A stretch of 64,000 bases of DNA, from positions 40,420,803-40,484,802 of the forward strand of contig OZ024836.1 of assembly GCA_964016985.1 (NCBI GenBank), in the 5' to 3' direction. The position numbers and the translations under genes are program-made. This document shows positions 1 through 12,276 of the stretch, piece after piece. Under the pieces are notes generated by a model. The model was not told the origin of the DNA. It did no database searches and saw only the letters and a program-made list of their open reading frames with translations. The stretch's first letter is position 1. Every line of letters starts with the position of its first letter. Origin of the DNA: Anodontia alba (Eukaryota > Mollusca > Bivalvia > Lucinida > Lucinidae).

Positions 1-56
1 CTCGCATCAGAGGCACTTCTAATGAGTAACCACAACATATCTTTTTTTTTGAGAAA
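1..56 (+). repeat. Right half of a C palindrome, cut by the window edge
   Basis: AGGCACTTCTAATGAGTAAC then ACAACATAT and TTGAGAAATAAG match the right arm of the C family. Confidence 0.65.
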
Positions 57-804
57 TAAGAACACTGTTAGTACTTTCTGGTTGAAATAGGCTCTGTATC
101 GGACCTATGACCTTATTATCACTCACCTGTTGGCTTCTAATTATGTCAGCGGCATAACAGATTTAATAAGCTCTGACCTTTTTTTTTGACTATCAATATG
201 TCTGTGTTTTTTAAAGAGATTTCCTGAAAAAACTTTGCAGATGCTTACAAAACTATAAATGGAGCCTCAAAGAAAAGAGGAACAAAGTTTTATATGAATG
301 CTTGTGATTTCTTATTCAAATCTCTTATTAAAACTGACAAAAAACATCGATTGCCAGCCATTTATAAAGACAGATTGAAAATTGAAATAATGTATAGTAT
401 TAGTAGCCACAAATTTTAGTGATGAAACTTGGCAGATACGATTGTTGATTCAAGGCTTTGGAAGCTCCTAAATTTGAATCTGATCAATCAGCCAGTATTA
501 TCCACCAGCCACATTTCTAGAAATAATCAAAAGTGTTTTTGTTTTCTTAAATATTCCTTGAGTTTGACAAAACCTGATATTGAGCCACCCTATTTAAACC
601 ACAACTATGATGTTGATCCATGAGCTAAAAGCCAAAGGAGAACATTATTGCCACTGATACAGTATGGCTGCAAGGTTGACTTAAAACAATTTAACAAAAC
701 TAAAATTATTGTTGCAGCCCGTGAACTTTGATGAAATAGTATGTTGACATACCTCCTTGCTGGCATTTCTAGAACAAAAATAAATTGAATTTTGATTAAA
801 CTTG
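57..804. other. No gene recognised
   Basis: AT-rich sequence. A 64-codon open frame at 429-623 has no recognisable motif. I see no repeat of the families above. Confidence 0.6.
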
Positions 805-1086
805 TTAACCCTTAAAGCGCCAATCACAACAATTGTCGTCTGCTTTGTCTTCAGCCAGTAACTTTAAAAGTCATTATTGCAAACAGTGTGCAAGCTGTGT
901 GGACCCAGATCAGACTGCTCCTTTAGGAGCTGTCTGATCTGGGTCCACACTATTTGCCTGTATGTTGGGGCCACACTGTTTGCCTGTATGCAAAAATAGG
1001 TTTGAAACCTTTGCAAGAATATTCAGCAGACAACATAAACAGACAACATTTTCAGATACAGGTTTTCTTTGCGTTTTAAGGGTTAA
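805..1086 (+). mobile_element. MITE family A
   Basis: Ends TTAACCCTTAAAGCGCCAAT and the reverse of TTTGCGTTTTAAGGGTTAA. The centre is a hairpin, GGACCCAGATCAGACTGCTC and its complement, with CACTGTTTGC. Confidence 0.8.
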
Positions 1087-1402
1087 GAATCACCATCCTT
1101 ACAATTTGTAAACTTGGATCATTAAATGCTTAGCTGAATAATGATTAAGCTGTTGGCATTCCACTGTCTTTTAGATATATACACCTTATGAAAAAAAAAA
1201 AGAACAACATTGTCAATATGATTTTTTTTATATATTTTACATGTACAATAAATGCCGGAAAAAAACAATGGATATTACAGTTCACAATGATATTAGCAAG
1301 ACCTTTACAGTTTTGACATAGTAACAGTCAGTTTTCCACTGATTCTGATTTTAACCTTTACAGCCCTCTAGACCAAAACAGACACTTTTGCAAAGTGTAA
1401 TA

Positions 1403-1564
1403 TTAATCCTTATCCTGCTGAATTATTTAATTAGCCACACCCATTTCTGACTATCAGCCAATCAGATTACATCATATATTGTTTTCGTTCAAATTCACAA
1501 ACTGAATGACAGTGGAGATCCTGATTGCAAAGGTAGGGGTTGTCGTGAATAGCAGGATAAGGGT
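1403..1564 (+). mobile_element. MITE family B, diverged
   Basis: TCCTTATCCTGCTGAAT ... AGCCAATCAGATTACATC ... ATAGCAGGATAAGG. The hairpin centre is reduced. Confidence 0.6.
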
Positions 1565-1841
1565 CAGTCCATGCGAGACAGCTTGTAAGAAGCCAACTCA
1601 TCAGAAGCTACACTGTTTGCCATTCTGTTTTTGATACGTATGTGATTGACAGTTCTTTTTGCGATAATAGAAACTGCAAGTCCCGTTCAGAAACTCAGTG
1701 GCAAAAGGTTTAAAATGGAAGTTCTAGAGGTCCCTTACCTGACACTAACTTTATAATGATACTCAAGTAGCATACTACATTAATCCCTCATTACAATGAC
1801 AGCATGTGTTCCCAAAGATGTTGCTGTCATGTAAAGTATCC

Positions 1842-2066
1842 TTAACCTTTAAAACACCAAGAAAACCTGCATCTGAAAATGTCATCTGTATATGTCGTCT
1901 GCTGAATATTCTTGCAAACTTTTCGAACCTATTTTTGCATACAGGCAAACAGTGTGGGCCCAGAACAGACTGCTCCTAGAGGAGCAGTCTGATCAGGGTC
2001 CACACTGTTTGCAAAAATGACTTAAAATCACAAGTAGATGACAAAGCAGACGACAATTGTTGTGAC
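1842..2066 (-). mobile_element. MITE family A
   Basis: Opens TTAACCTTTAAAACACCAAG; hairpin centre AGACTGCTCCTAGAGGAGCA. The right end stops at GACAATTGTTGTGA, slightly short. Confidence 0.75.
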
Positions 2067-2116
2067 AGCAGAATGATATATAAGAAAGGATTTATTTTAT
2101 TCATAACTTCACAGAA

Positions 2117-2175
2117 CATATGATTTGGATATTTGTTACCGAGGCAATGGTTCTAACAAATATCCAAATCATATG
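2117..2175 (+). repeat. Hairpin, 22-bp perfect stem
   Basis: CATATGATTTGGATATTTGT and exact complement around a 15-base loop. Confidence 0.85.
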
Positions 2176-2523
2176 CTTCTTGAATTATTAAATATATTTT
2201 TCTTACATAAAATCTGATTGTCACTTTTGAGCGAAGATTTTGTGTCTGTCAATATTATACTAAATTGTCTCGTTGCATTGAGTGTTGGTGGAAAGAGGGT
2301 TAACTGTATACTTGACTGGTCAGTGGCATGGCTGTGTATATTTTTTCTGAGTGAGTAACTTTTAATAGAGTGTCACATGACCTTGACCTACGTGTACTTT
2401 AACTGGGTTACAGTTGTAGATATAAGAAAAATGAGCCTCATCATGAGAAAACTTCAATTTATGATATATATCCAAACAACTATAATAAAAATCCAGACCG
2501 ACCTGTGAACCAACATATGTTTA

Positions 2524-2750
2524 GTACACCATAACCTCTTTATAACACTATTGTTGAGGTCCATAGCATAAACCGTGTTAGTTAAACAACCGTGTTATAT
2601 CCAAACAAAAATATATAGATTATATTGAAAAATGACCATTTATGGTCATTTTTCAATATAACCTATACATTTTTTGGGATCCATCTTTGAACTGTGTTAT
2701 ATCCAAAACTGTGTTATAACGAAACGTGTTATAAAGAGGTTGAAGTGTAC
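2524..2750 (+). mobile_element. MITE family J
   Basis: TACACCATAACCTCTTTATA and inverse GTTATAAAGAGGTTGAAGTG; inner hairpin AAAATGACCATTTATGGTCA. Confidence 0.82.
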
Positions 2751-2757
2751 CTGTTTC

Positions 2758-3016
2758 TTAATCTTTACAACTCTCTGGGCTAATTCAGCAGACAAAAAAT
2801 TGACAATAGTTTTCTTATTTTTCCCAGAAAAAATGCTTTGACATTTCATGCAGATTGTCTCTCAACATGCTGCGTAAAAATTTCAGCAGATTTCATGCAA
2901 ATTGTGTCCAGTGGAGAGAATTTGCATGGAATGCCAAAGCCAATTATCAGGGGAAAAATAAGAAAAATATTAGTGTGTCATCTGCTGAATTAACCCAGAG
3001 AGTTGTTAAGATTAAG
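2758..3016 (+). mobile_element. MITE family I
   Basis: TTTACAACTCTCTGGGCTAA and its inverse TTAACCCAGAGAGTTGTTAA; inner arms GACATTTCATGCA and GGAATGCC. Confidence 0.75.
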
Positions 3017-3249
3017 GGAAGATTTGTCATGATGGGGCTAGTTATGAGTTGTTATTCCATTCTGTTTTGGAAAAAAGCATAGATTTATTATATTTTAAAA
3101 GCCAGTATATTTTATGACAAAGTGGATATTAATAGCTATTTAGAATTGCTGGAATGATTGTTGTTTTTTGAGAAAAGTATTATTCTAGATGTACATGAGT
3201 ATGTTTACTGATATTCTCTTTCATATAATTTTATTATATGATAATTAAC

Positions 3250-3780
3250 CTTCACTGTTAAGGGGCATGAATACACTCGGTAGATTTCATGCCATTTCAG
3301 CAAAGGGAGACCACTTCTGGCTAATTTTCTTTACTGAACCCCAAGTCTCATTCCCTTTTACTGCACACCAAGTCTCCCTTTGAAAAGGGAGACAGAAACT
3401 ATCAGCTTAGACTCTTGTTCAGGTGTAGCCATAATAGATACACTTAAAGGGGATGCAACTGTCAAAATGGTTTTTGACTTTCTCTTGAATAAGGGTCTAT
3501 TCTAAAGGAAAGAATTTACTCCCCATGAGAGCACATTCATTCTCTTTTGAAAATGGTCTACGCTAAAAGGAAAGAATTTGCTGTCATTGGGTTTAATTAT
3601 ATAGGTATGTTTTTGTGATGAGCAGGCTGACCTGGCCTTTACTGTCCACATACAATTCTTTCTAAAGAAAGCAATTGCTTCATGTAGTCCATATTGTTTG
3701 ATGAGTTGCAAAGACTGGAGAGCCTGTGCTGATTTGGGAGAAATACTGGCTTTCACACAGTTGAGACTCTCGTCTTTTTA
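3250..3780 (+). repeat. Repeat family T
   Basis: GGAAAGAATTTACTCCCCAT, GGTCTACGCTAAAAGGAAAG, and AAAAGGGAGACAG-type segments recur here and at 17608, 19583 and 44180. Confidence 0.5.
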
Positions 3781-4187
3781 TACAGAAAAGATTTAGATAG
3801 TATAGAAAGTCATTTTGTAGTTTATATATTTAATCAACAAGTGAAGCTAAACGGGGGAAAAAACACACAGTCATGCACGGGACATGGTACAGCTTGATAT
3901 ACTGAAGCATTGAAGAGCCAGACCAGCTGGTGCATCAGTGCAGCCTTGTCATGCTCTTACATGTTGGCTGCATGTGTTCCTATATTGTGTAGAACATAAT
4001 AGGATTTGCCAGATGGTACACTTTTGAGATCTAATATTTCCAAGGGCCTAGGTGCTGCTGGAGTGACCTCCCTTCAAAAAAGGAGGCAAACTGTTTTCGC
4101 TGAGAATACCCTTTCTTAAAGGTTCATACAATCATTTTAAATTTTTAGCTACAGTGAGATAAGAGACTTTCTTTGACTAAAACTTAT

Positions 4188-4418
4188 TTAACCCGTAAAC
4201 TGCCAATCACAACAACTGTTGTCTGCTTTGTCATCTTGTGATTTTAAAAGTCATTTTTGCAAACAGTGTGGACCCAGATCAGACTGCTCCTCTCTAGGAG
4301 CAGTCTGATCAGGATCCACACTGTTTGCCTGTATACAAAAAAAAGGTTTGAAAAGTTTGCAAGAACATTCAGCAGACAAATAATCAGACAACATTTTCAG
4401 ATGCATTTTAAGGGTTAA
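4188..4418 (+). mobile_element. MITE family A
   Basis: Ends TTAACCCGTAAACTGCCAAT and ATTTTAAGGGTTAA, hairpin centre TGCTCCTCTCTAGGAGCA. Confidence 0.8.
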
Positions 4419-4500
4419 CATTTTTGTACTTCTTAGCAAGCACTTGTTGTTGATACAAATTAGAATCAGTTCCAATTAGTACCACAATATATTATTATAT

Positions 4501-4676
4501 ACAGTCAAACCTGTGTTAGTGGTCACCTCTATTAAGCAGCCAACCTGTATTAAGCAGCCAGAGGAAAGTTGCCACAAAATTTGTAGACATATATTTGAAC
4601 TGTATTAAGCAGCCACTTGCCTTCAGCAGCCACATTTTAAGCTTCCCATGGGTGGCTGCTTAAGACAGGTTTGACT
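4501..4676 (+). mobile_element. MITE family K
   Basis: ACAGTCAAACCTGTGTTAGT to CTTAAGACAGGTTTGACTAT; repeated TTAAGCAGCCA motifs. Confidence 0.8.
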
Positions 4677-5029
4677 ATATGAAAAAAAAAACAAAAAAAA
4701 AACAAAAACAACAAAAATCGTCTTGATACAATACATGTCTAGAGCTAAGATATGCAGGTGATTGAAATACCATTGGGACAAACAATGAAGAGCATGGCTA
4801 GAATATACATGTAGATGCACAGGTTGATCAGGATCATTACAGTTCTGTTTTGTCAGATGAGTGTTTTTCCTTCTTCTAAGCCTCAGTTCACGATTTGTGA
4901 TTGGATGGTGGGAGTCACTGTCTTTTGTTTGATTATTTATATTTGTGTGATTATTATATTGCAAGATTTGGTTCCCAATTACAGAGTTCATTGCATCCTT
5001 TGTTAGCTTTTTCTTTCCCACCCTTAGTT

Positions 5030-5229
5030 TAACCCATAAAGCGGCAAGCAAGTATTGTAGCAGATGGCATTCTAAAAAAATTTATTTATTTTTTTAGAAA
5101 ATGCCTTGAAATTTCATGTGAATGCAGACAATTCAAATGAAATGTCGACTTATTTTCTAAGAAAAATAATTGCAAAAATATATTTAAAAGACTTGTAAGC
5201 TGCAATTGTGATCGGTGCTTTAAGGGTTA
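5030..5229 (+). mobile_element. Family I relative
   Basis: TTAACCCATAAAGCGGCAAG to GTGCTTTAAGGGTTAA; inner TTTTCTAAGAAAAATAATTG. Confidence 0.65.
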
Positions 5230-5239
5230 ACCACTGTAT

Positions 5240-5749
5240 TCTTTAATATTCGGAATGCTGAATTTACCTGTAAATGTTGGTGATTTGACACATGGAAAAG
5301 ATGAATGTAATGGTCATAAATATCATAAGATATCTGTCACGGTGCTATACAAATGTTGTGGCAATTTGAAAATGAAACTAGGTCATCTGAAGAGCATATT
5401 CATGACTTGGTAAACAATATGGGGTTTGTCATTTCAAAGACAAGTTTCTTCCATGGCAGAGAACCTACCATAACCCTTTCTGGTTTTGGACTTTTCAGGA
5501 TTGCTGTCAGGCACGCACCTAGTATTTACCCATTTAACTCAAAACAAATAGGCTTCAGAAATGTAATGCAAGAAAAAATCAGTGTTAGTCTCTACCTTAT
5601 GAATAGCTTCTTTTGCACTTTCATGTATATATGTAATAAGAACAAAGAAGTTAAAATTTCTGTCATTGCTAACCACATGAACAAGAACAGAATGGCAAAC
5701 AGTGATGAGATGGCTCATTATAAGTTTTATTTGGGCACTTGCTGTGCAT
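5240..5749. other. Repeat-free stretch with a 135-codon open frame
   Basis: An open frame runs 5353-5760 on the plus strand, but its last codons enter the A element and its protein has no motif I recognise. Could be chance or a lost exon. Confidence 0.4.
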
Positions 5750-5994
5750 TTAACTCTTAAAACGCCAAGAAAACCAGCATTTGAAAATGTCGTCTGTTTA
5801 TGTCGTCTGTTGAATATTCTTGCAAACTTTTCAAACCTATGTTTGCTTACAGGCAAACAGTGTGGGCCCAGATCAGACTGCTCCTAAAGGAGCAGTCTGA
5901 TTTGGGTCCACACTGTTTGCAAAAATGACTTTTAAAATCACTAGCAGATGACAAAGCAGACGACAATTGTTGTGATTGGCAGTTTAAGGGTTAA
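5750..5994 (-). mobile_element. MITE family A
   Basis: Ends TTAACTCTTAAAACGCCAAG and CAGTTTAAGGGTTAA, hairpin centre CTGCTCCTAAAGGAGCAG. Confidence 0.8.
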
Positions 5995-6463
5995 ACAACC
6001 TATGGATGCTGTAAATTATACTGACAAACAGAGAAAGTACTGACTTGTATGGATGTGTCAACGGAAATAGTTCTCTTAGAAGGTATATCAGAGGCACTTA
6101 AAGTTCTGCCCACCAATCCTTAAACTTACTTGATATAGGAAGTATTTAGAAGCAATATCAATATTACTTTAAAACCACCCAGCTTCCATATGCCTAAGAT
6201 GATTGCTGAGCAAGAAGCAAGTGCTTGTGGGTATATGGTCCTCTTCCTCATGTCACAGCCGATCATCAGTATTGTATCCTCCAAGTATCAAATTATATAG
6301 AACCTTTGTCACTGGCAAAGACCTGAATTATCTCGTATGTCTACACAGTCTGTTCACAGTCTGTCAGTATGTGTATTCAAAACATTTGGATGCTGCAGAC
6401 GTTTTCATGAGTAGTAAAGCCCTCCTCAGACTAGATACTCAGATCCAACTCGGTCTTGACTGC

Positions 6464-6668
6464 TTAACCCTTGCCATGCTGAATAAATTAAGATGCCACG
6501 CCCACTTCGTATTTTCAGCCGCTTAGATTACTTGATCCAGGTCGTTGATTCAAATTCACATATCCATTGACAAACAGTGCAGATCCAGATCAGTTGGCAG
6601 AAGCCAACTGATCTGGATCTATACTGTTTGCTAAAGCAGGGTATGTCTGGGTTCAGCAGGACAAAGCC
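6464..6668 (+). mobile_element. MITE family B
   Basis: TTAACCCTTGCCATGCTGAA to GTTCAGCAGGACAAAG; hairpin centre GATCCAGATCAGTTGGC and complement. Confidence 0.78.
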
Positions 6669-6768
6669 CTGATCAGACTATATACACTGGCCAATCTCAG
6701 TTTAAACTGTTGATTTCGAACAGCCCAATTAATTTCAGTAGAATGAAAGTACTAACATACATAAATCC

Positions 6769-6946
6769 TTAACCCTTCTCTTGCTGAACACGACATGTCC
6801 TGTCTTAGCAAACAGTATAGATCCAGATCTGCACTGTTTGTCATTAAATAATATGAATTTCTAGCAAAAATCCGGATAAGGTAATCTGATTGGCCGGAAA
6901 TTAGAAGTGGGCGTGGCATCTTAATTTATTCAGCAAGGCAAGGGTT
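6769..6946 (-). mobile_element. MITE family B, reverse orientation
   Basis: TTAACCCTTCTCTTGCTGAA to CAGCAAGGCAAGGGTT, with GAAGTGGGCGTGGCATCTTA. One hairpin arm is lost. Confidence 0.75.
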
Positions 6947-7032
6947 GAGTTTCTGGTCTGCAAAATCAGTAAGTTAGATCATGGGAATCACAAACCTCCA
7001 ACAGCTTAAGAGGTCAGGTGTCCTGGGGAAAC

Positions 7033-7223
7033 TACCATATTTACCCAAAGTATTCAGACAGAAAGGCTTGAGCAAACAGTGTAGACCGAGCTGCGGCATC
7101 TGATCAGATTCCACACTGTTTACCAATCCAATTATTAAGCAGTTTTTTGACACATAATCAGGTAATAAAATAGATTTGTTCGAATTTTAGGACAAGTATG
7201 GTAAAAAGTTGTCTAAATATTTA
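7033..7223 (+). mobile_element. MITE family H
   Basis: TACCATATTTACCCAAAGTA, core GCAAACAGTGTAGACCGAG, tail GACAAGTATGGTAAAAAGT. Confidence 0.7.
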
Positions 7224-7544
7224 ATGGAGATACAGTTAGCATGCCCTGTCATACTTGTAACAGCTACTGTGTTCCCACAGACCTGGTATGTAAGCCAAAT
7301 CCAGGACATAAAGCTACTCAACAATGTATACTGAAGGCTGCTGATGGAAAAGTTCTGTTTCCCTTCACCAGTGGCTGAATATTTCTAATGGCTTTAAAGA
7401 ATAAAATCACATTTTAACTACAGATTTTATTAATCAAATATTATATGGCCCTGCAAGTTTAAGTCTAAACTAATTGTTAAAATTAGCATACTATGAGATA
7501 AAAGGTCTTCAGGGCATAGCTAGATAGTAAAGGCCCATCTATAG

Positions 7545-7905
7545 CAGTCGGCACATTTGCACTGGTTGTTGCCATTTACAGAAGCTTTGCATACTTAAAT
7601 CAACAGTTGGAGAGTGAAGGCCTTGATTAGATTGCACCAGTCTAAAAAGTGAACCGAGCCTTTACTATTCATGATGCCCAGATGACCACTTTTCTCATGG
7701 TGAAAACAATCCCAGTGCCCTGCACAGGAAACAATACAAGATGGCATATTATTGTGAGCATGGAAGAGCAGACTCGCAGTCTAAGATGGTCACTGTGTAC
7801 ACCTGAACTATCCACATATTTTGCAGAGGAATGTCCCTCACTAGACTTAGGATTGTTTTGTTCCCATTTAGACAATGGGTCTATGCTAAAAGGAAACAAA
7901 CTGCC
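7545..7905 (+). repeat. Repeat family T, diverged
   Basis: CAGCACATTTGC-like start, GACAATGGGTCTATGCTAAA, AGGAAACAAACTGCCCC. Confidence 0.4.
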
Positions 7906-7930
7906 CCAAATGGGAGTAAATACTCGCCCA

Positions 7931-8128
7931 TTAACCCATTTCATGCTGAATAAATTGATATGCCATGCCTATTTCTAATTAATAGCTAAATTGAGATTCC
8001 TTAATCAAGATTGTAGATATAAATTCACATACTGAATGATAAGCAGTGCAGATCAAGCCAACTGATCAGGATCTACACTGTTCGCAAAGGCAGGGTATAC
8101 CTATATCCGGGTTCAGCAGGACAAGGGT
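7931..8128 (+). mobile_element. MITE family B
   Basis: TTAACCCATTTCATGCTGAA to GTTCAGCAGGACAAGGG. Shortened hairpin arm. Confidence 0.75.
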
Positions 8129-8259
8129 AGACTCTTTCCTGAAGGGACTTGGTATACAAACAGAAATTCACAAAAGTGGTCGTCCTTGTAAAAAACAAAA
8201 CAAAACAAAACAAAAAAAAAAAAATGGCAGAATATATAGCAAGTTATCCAGTCTCCTTT

Positions 8260-8473
8260 ATTACCATGCTGAATAAATTAAGATGCCACATTCACTTCTA
8301 ATTTTCAGCCAATCAGATTACTTGATCCAGGTTATTGATACAAAACATTTTGAGCCAATCAAATTACTTGATCAAGATTGTTGATACAAATTTACATAAT
8401 CAATGACCAACTGATCTTGATCTACTCTGTTTGCATAGGCAGGGCATATCAGGGTTCAGCAGGACTAGGGTTC
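8260..8473 (+). mobile_element. MITE family B with internal duplication
   Basis: The CAGCCAATCAGATTACTTGA segment appears twice in a row (8309 and 8353) and the hairpin core is partly deleted; ends GGTTCAGCAGGACTAGGGTT. Confidence 0.7.
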
Positions 8474-8815
8474 AAGGGTATGTATACACTTTGTCCTTCA
8501 AGAGTAGCACCCTGTGTAAAAAGAGGCAAATATTTTCATGTCAGTGTTATTTCTCTTGAAAATGTATCGATTCCATTTATGTGAATCAGTTCATGTTCTG
8601 TTGTGGCGTACCATAAATTAAACACCAACTTCAAATGAATACCTTCAATAATATAAGCAGAACAAAAGAACTCGAAGCAAACAGACTGATGGAATGGCAA
8701 AAACTATATACTATATGCCACGATATAATAAATGTAAAAAATATCCCAAAATTTGCACCCAAATAGGGTAAGATTCACCAAAATCTGGTGAAAGTCTCCA
8801 TTTTATGAAAAAACC

Positions 8816-9166
8816 TACCGTATTCAACCTAATTACCGCACATACTCCTATAAGCGCACAGTCAAGAAGTTTCCATAGTCTTCATTACAGCCAGCGTACT
8901 TTTTGTCTACTTCTTCGTAAAGACACATGTTGTGGATACTCATTTGAATTGCATCGACAAGTCGATGCAATTCAAATGAGTATCCACAACATGTCTTTAT
9001 AAAGAAAATCAGAAAAAAAACTGCATAATCATTATCAAATAAGTCCTTTCCTGATCTTTTTTACAGTGTACTCTTAGTAGGTAGATACATTGTTTATCAC
9101 AACTGAGTGTTCCCGTAATTTTGAAAAACCTAAGTGCACAGTGCAGTAATTAGGTTGAATACGGTA
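8816..9166 (+). mobile_element. MITE family F
   Basis: TACCGTATTCAACCTAATTA and its inverse at the far end; centre is a near-perfect hairpin with apex GCATCGACAAGTCGATGC. Confidence 0.88.
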
Positions 9167-9389
9167 GGTAATCTTCGATACAAGTATTGCTAAAGATGTA
9201 TAAATAACATATAAACATATAAATAACATAAATATGTACATACATGTGCATAAAAGTTACGACATGATCACAGTTCATTGAGAATATCACAGTCTAAAGA
9301 AAGATTGAAAATAATACCATAATAACCCTAAATATTCAGACACATTAGTGCCTTACTATACTGTAATGGTATTTTTATTGTTTGAATCA

Positions 9390-9592
9390 AGTGGTGCTGT
9401 GGTAAAGCGTCAGATTCAAGATCGTGAGTTAGCGGGTTTGAACCCAGCAAGCACCAAGTGTTGTGTCTTTGAGCAAGATACTTGATCAGAACACTTTATC
9501 CACATTGCTTAGCACTGGTTTCTACCCAGGAAGACCTGCACGTAATACTCAGAAAGTGAGGGTGTTACAGTATAAAGAAATAAGTCCATTTG
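9390..9592 (+). mobile_element. Possible tRNA-derived SINE (type 3)
   Basis: A-box-like GTGCTGTGGTAAAG and B-box GGGTTTGAACCC, then a body that ends near TATAAAGAAATAAG. Only one copy seen. Confidence 0.5.
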
Positions 9593-9824
9593 ACTACTTG
9601 ATGATGTGGCTCAATTGTGATGAGTGCAGACCCTGATCAAATTGCTCCTTAGGAACAGTGTGATCTGGATCTAAACTCTGCTCCGGCCTGTCTATCCAAA
9701 TATTTAGTGCAAATACATGTAAGGTACAACAGGTAGCCTGACTAAATCAAAGATAATCCATAGGAAATGGGAGGTTCAGCTGCTGAGATATAATACAAGG
9801 AATTTGAAAAATTGAATGTAAAGC

Positions 9825-9888
9825 TTAACCATTGTCATGCTGAATAAATAAGGCAGGGCATATCCGGTTTCAGCAGGACCAGGGTTAA
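9825..9888 (+). mobile_element. MITE family B, internally deleted to 64 bp
   Basis: Both ends remain (TTAACCATTGTCATGCTGAA, TTTCAGCAGGACCAGGGTT); the hairpin is gone. Confidence 0.7.
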
Positions 9889-9985
9889 CAAGAGATGGGT
9901 GCTGACTCTCTTGCAGAAGCCCAAGTGAGAACAACAGCACTTCCTAACCTTTGTATAGACAAGCTAAAAAGGTGATTTCAGTACA

Positions 9986-10256
9986 ATGGAACTCCTATAT
10001 AAGGTGGTTCATTATAAGATGGTTTAAAGGTGGACCCCAAAAGAGATGTAGCCAAACAAAATTTATAGATTATACAGAAAAATGGCCATTAATTTTATGG
10101 TCATTTTTCTAGATAATTATATATTCTTGGATGGTCATTTTTCTATATAATTCATTTACAGTCAATTTTCTATATAATCTATACATTTTCAGATGGTAAT
10201 TTGTCTATATAATCTATACTTGTATAGATTATATAGACAATGCTTTAATATATTTA
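9986..10256 (+). repeat. Family J relative with repeated hairpin arms
   Basis: GGTGGTTCATTATAAGATGG and several ATGGTCATTTTTCTATATAA units. The arm has been duplicated three or more times. Confidence 0.6.
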
Positions 10257-10274
10257 ACCCAAAAAATGAACTTT

Positions 10275-10405
10275 CTGCTGACGTGCCAAAAACTACTGTT
10301 TGAAAAGCAAACAGTACAAACCATGAACAGCCACAAAGTTGTGGCATCTGATCTAGATCTACACTGTTTGCTTAGGCTTGTCCACCTAAATACTTAGGGT
10401 AAATA
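10275..10405 (-). repeat. Family H, reverse, partial
   Basis: AGCAAACAGTACAAACC, GGCATCTGATCTAGATCTAC, CTAAATACTTAGGGTAAAT. Confidence 0.55.
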
Positions 10406-10489
10406 GATTGTTACTGGTAAAAAGCATACACTAACCTTTAAAACCCAGTAGACAACCTGCCAATACAGACAAGACCATGCAAAACATCA

Positions 10490-10800
10490 TTTTCACCATT
10501 TCATTACAAAAACATGCCTATTCAAATATACAGAAAATTTCACCTCCAAAAACTGAAAATTTTCAGATAAAAAAAAAAACTTTGATAGTTTTCATAGATT
10601 GTTGGTTTCTCAAAACATGGATTGTGGGTACTTGTTAGAACTGCCTGGGTGAGGCAGTTCTAACGAGTACCCGCAATCTATGTTTTTGAGAAGAAATAAG
10701 AAAAATGTTTACCCCTCTAAACCCCAGTTTTACTATGTAAAAGTGGGGTTTAAGGGGGTCAAAATTATATAGGTATGTGTTTTCATGATTTGATATTGTA
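10490..10800 (+). mobile_element. Inverted-repeat element family E
   Basis: Central hairpin ATTGTGGGTACTTGTTAGAA, apex TGCCTGGGTGAGGCA, flanked by AACTGAAAATTTTCAG and AGTGGGGTTTAAGGGGGTC. Confidence 0.78.
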
Positions 10801-10908
10801 TTGGCAGGTATGTTTCAGACAGTTATGCCTTCCTATTCATACATTGTGAGTTCATCTTAAAACTAACAAACTATTAAATGTGTCAACAGGTAAAATTAAA
10901 ACAAGAAA

Positions 10909-11827
10909 TACCATATTCATCCAAATTAGTGCACTTAGGTTTTTAAAAACTACTGGAAAAACTTCTTGTAAAAGTTATGTCATAGTCCAAATAGGAACTT
11001 AGCCTGAACCTGAATCTGCTAGGCCAGATAAGAATTCCTATTTGGCCTAGCCAGATTCAGGATCTGGCTAAATTTCTATTTGGACTAAGGCATATATATC
11101 TAATAAGGGCACACTTTAAAGAAAGATAATCAGGGGACTTTATGTGGGGCATATTTAATGATACTTATGTGATATGTGACTTTTTTTCTGATTATACCCC
11201 CGGCATACGAAGTATGCAATGGGGGTATATAGTTTTTGTCTTTTCTGTGTGTCAGTCAGTCAGTCAGTCAGTCTGTCTGTTAACATTTATTTTGTATCAA
11301 AGATACCTCAGGAACTTCTTTATTAGAAACTTAAAATTTTGTACACATGACAAGTAAGACTAGTTGTATTGTGGGAAAGAAAATAAGGGCCATGGGGCCA
11401 CGTCCCTTAGAGTTATTTCCCTTTGTTGTTCTGGCTATACTGATGACCATGGCATTTATTTGTGTCAAAGATATCTCAGGAACTACTTTACCTAGAAACT
11501 TGAAATTTTGTACACATGACAAGTATGACTAGTTGTATTGTGGGAAAGAAAATAAGGGCCATGGGGCCAGGTCCCTTAGAGGTATTTCCCTTTGTTGTTC
11601 TGGCTATACTGATGGCCATGGCCGGGGGTATTAGTGAGCATATGCTCACTTCATGGTCTAGTTTTCTTTATAAAAGCGCATGTTGTTAAGGCAATTCAAA
11701 TGAGTACCAACAACAAATGCTTTTATAAACAAGTAGACAACAGTATATGGTCTGTCATCTGGAGATTAAGATATCGCTTCACTGTGTGCTTATAGAGGTA
11801 TGTGCAGTAATGAGGTGAAATATGGTA
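10909..11827 (-). mobile_element. MITE family F carrying two insertions
   Basis: Ends TACCATATTCATCC and AGGTGAAATATGGTA. Inside are an unrelated hairpin at about 10983-11088 (AGTCCAAATAGGAA arms) and a tandem-repeat block at 11194-11661. Confidence 0.75.
11194..11661 (+). repeat. 169-bp tandem repeat block inside an F element
   Basis: Two units of 169 bp, each with AGAAAATAAGGGCCATGGGG and CTTTGTTGTTCTGGCTATAC. Bordered by ACCCCCGGCATACGAAGT on the left and GGCCGGGGGTATTAGTGAGC on the right. A GTCA microsatellite lies at 11245-11280. Confidence 0.7.
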
Positions 11828-12276
11828 TGTGTGAAAAGACAAGATTTAGGTCTGTAAATCCACACAAACTAAATCCAACCTGACAGGTCCTTCACTGTTT
11901 TCTTAAAGCAAAGGCACTTGAATTTTGGCCCTTCATTTATACTTACATTGCCAAAACTAAAAACACTCAGAAGCAATTTCTTACAAAATAGCTTATTGAC
12001 ATTTTCGATTATGGGCAGTTAGGAAAAACAAAGGGACTGAACTTCAAGATCCTGTGCTTAAAGCTTTTTCATTATTCAATCATCCTGCATAGAAATAGCA
12101 TAGTAATAAAAAAGACTGTGCTAATTTGCAGGCACATCCGTGTGTTCCGTGTTCATGTATGCTGCTAGACTGAGGCATTTTTAACGAGTACCCACAATGT
12201 ACGTTCTCCTGGAGAAATAAATGAATTTCTGGATACACTTCTTATCTGGAGCTCTGAGATATAGTCATTATGACGT

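Noticed and set aside
805..1086. Repeated hairpins as a CRISPR-like array
   Set aside because: Copies are dispersed, have their own terminal repeats, vary in orientation, and the genome is eukaryotic.
4623..5051. 142-codon minus-strand frame
   Set aside because: Composed of a K-family element and a poly-A/T tract; no domain.
5353..5760. 135-codon open frame on the plus strand
   Set aside because: Runs into a MITE, no recognisable motif or splice context; chance is likely in AT-rich DNA of this size.
6203..6526. 107-codon plus-strand frame
   Set aside because: The last part is the B element and the rest has no motif.
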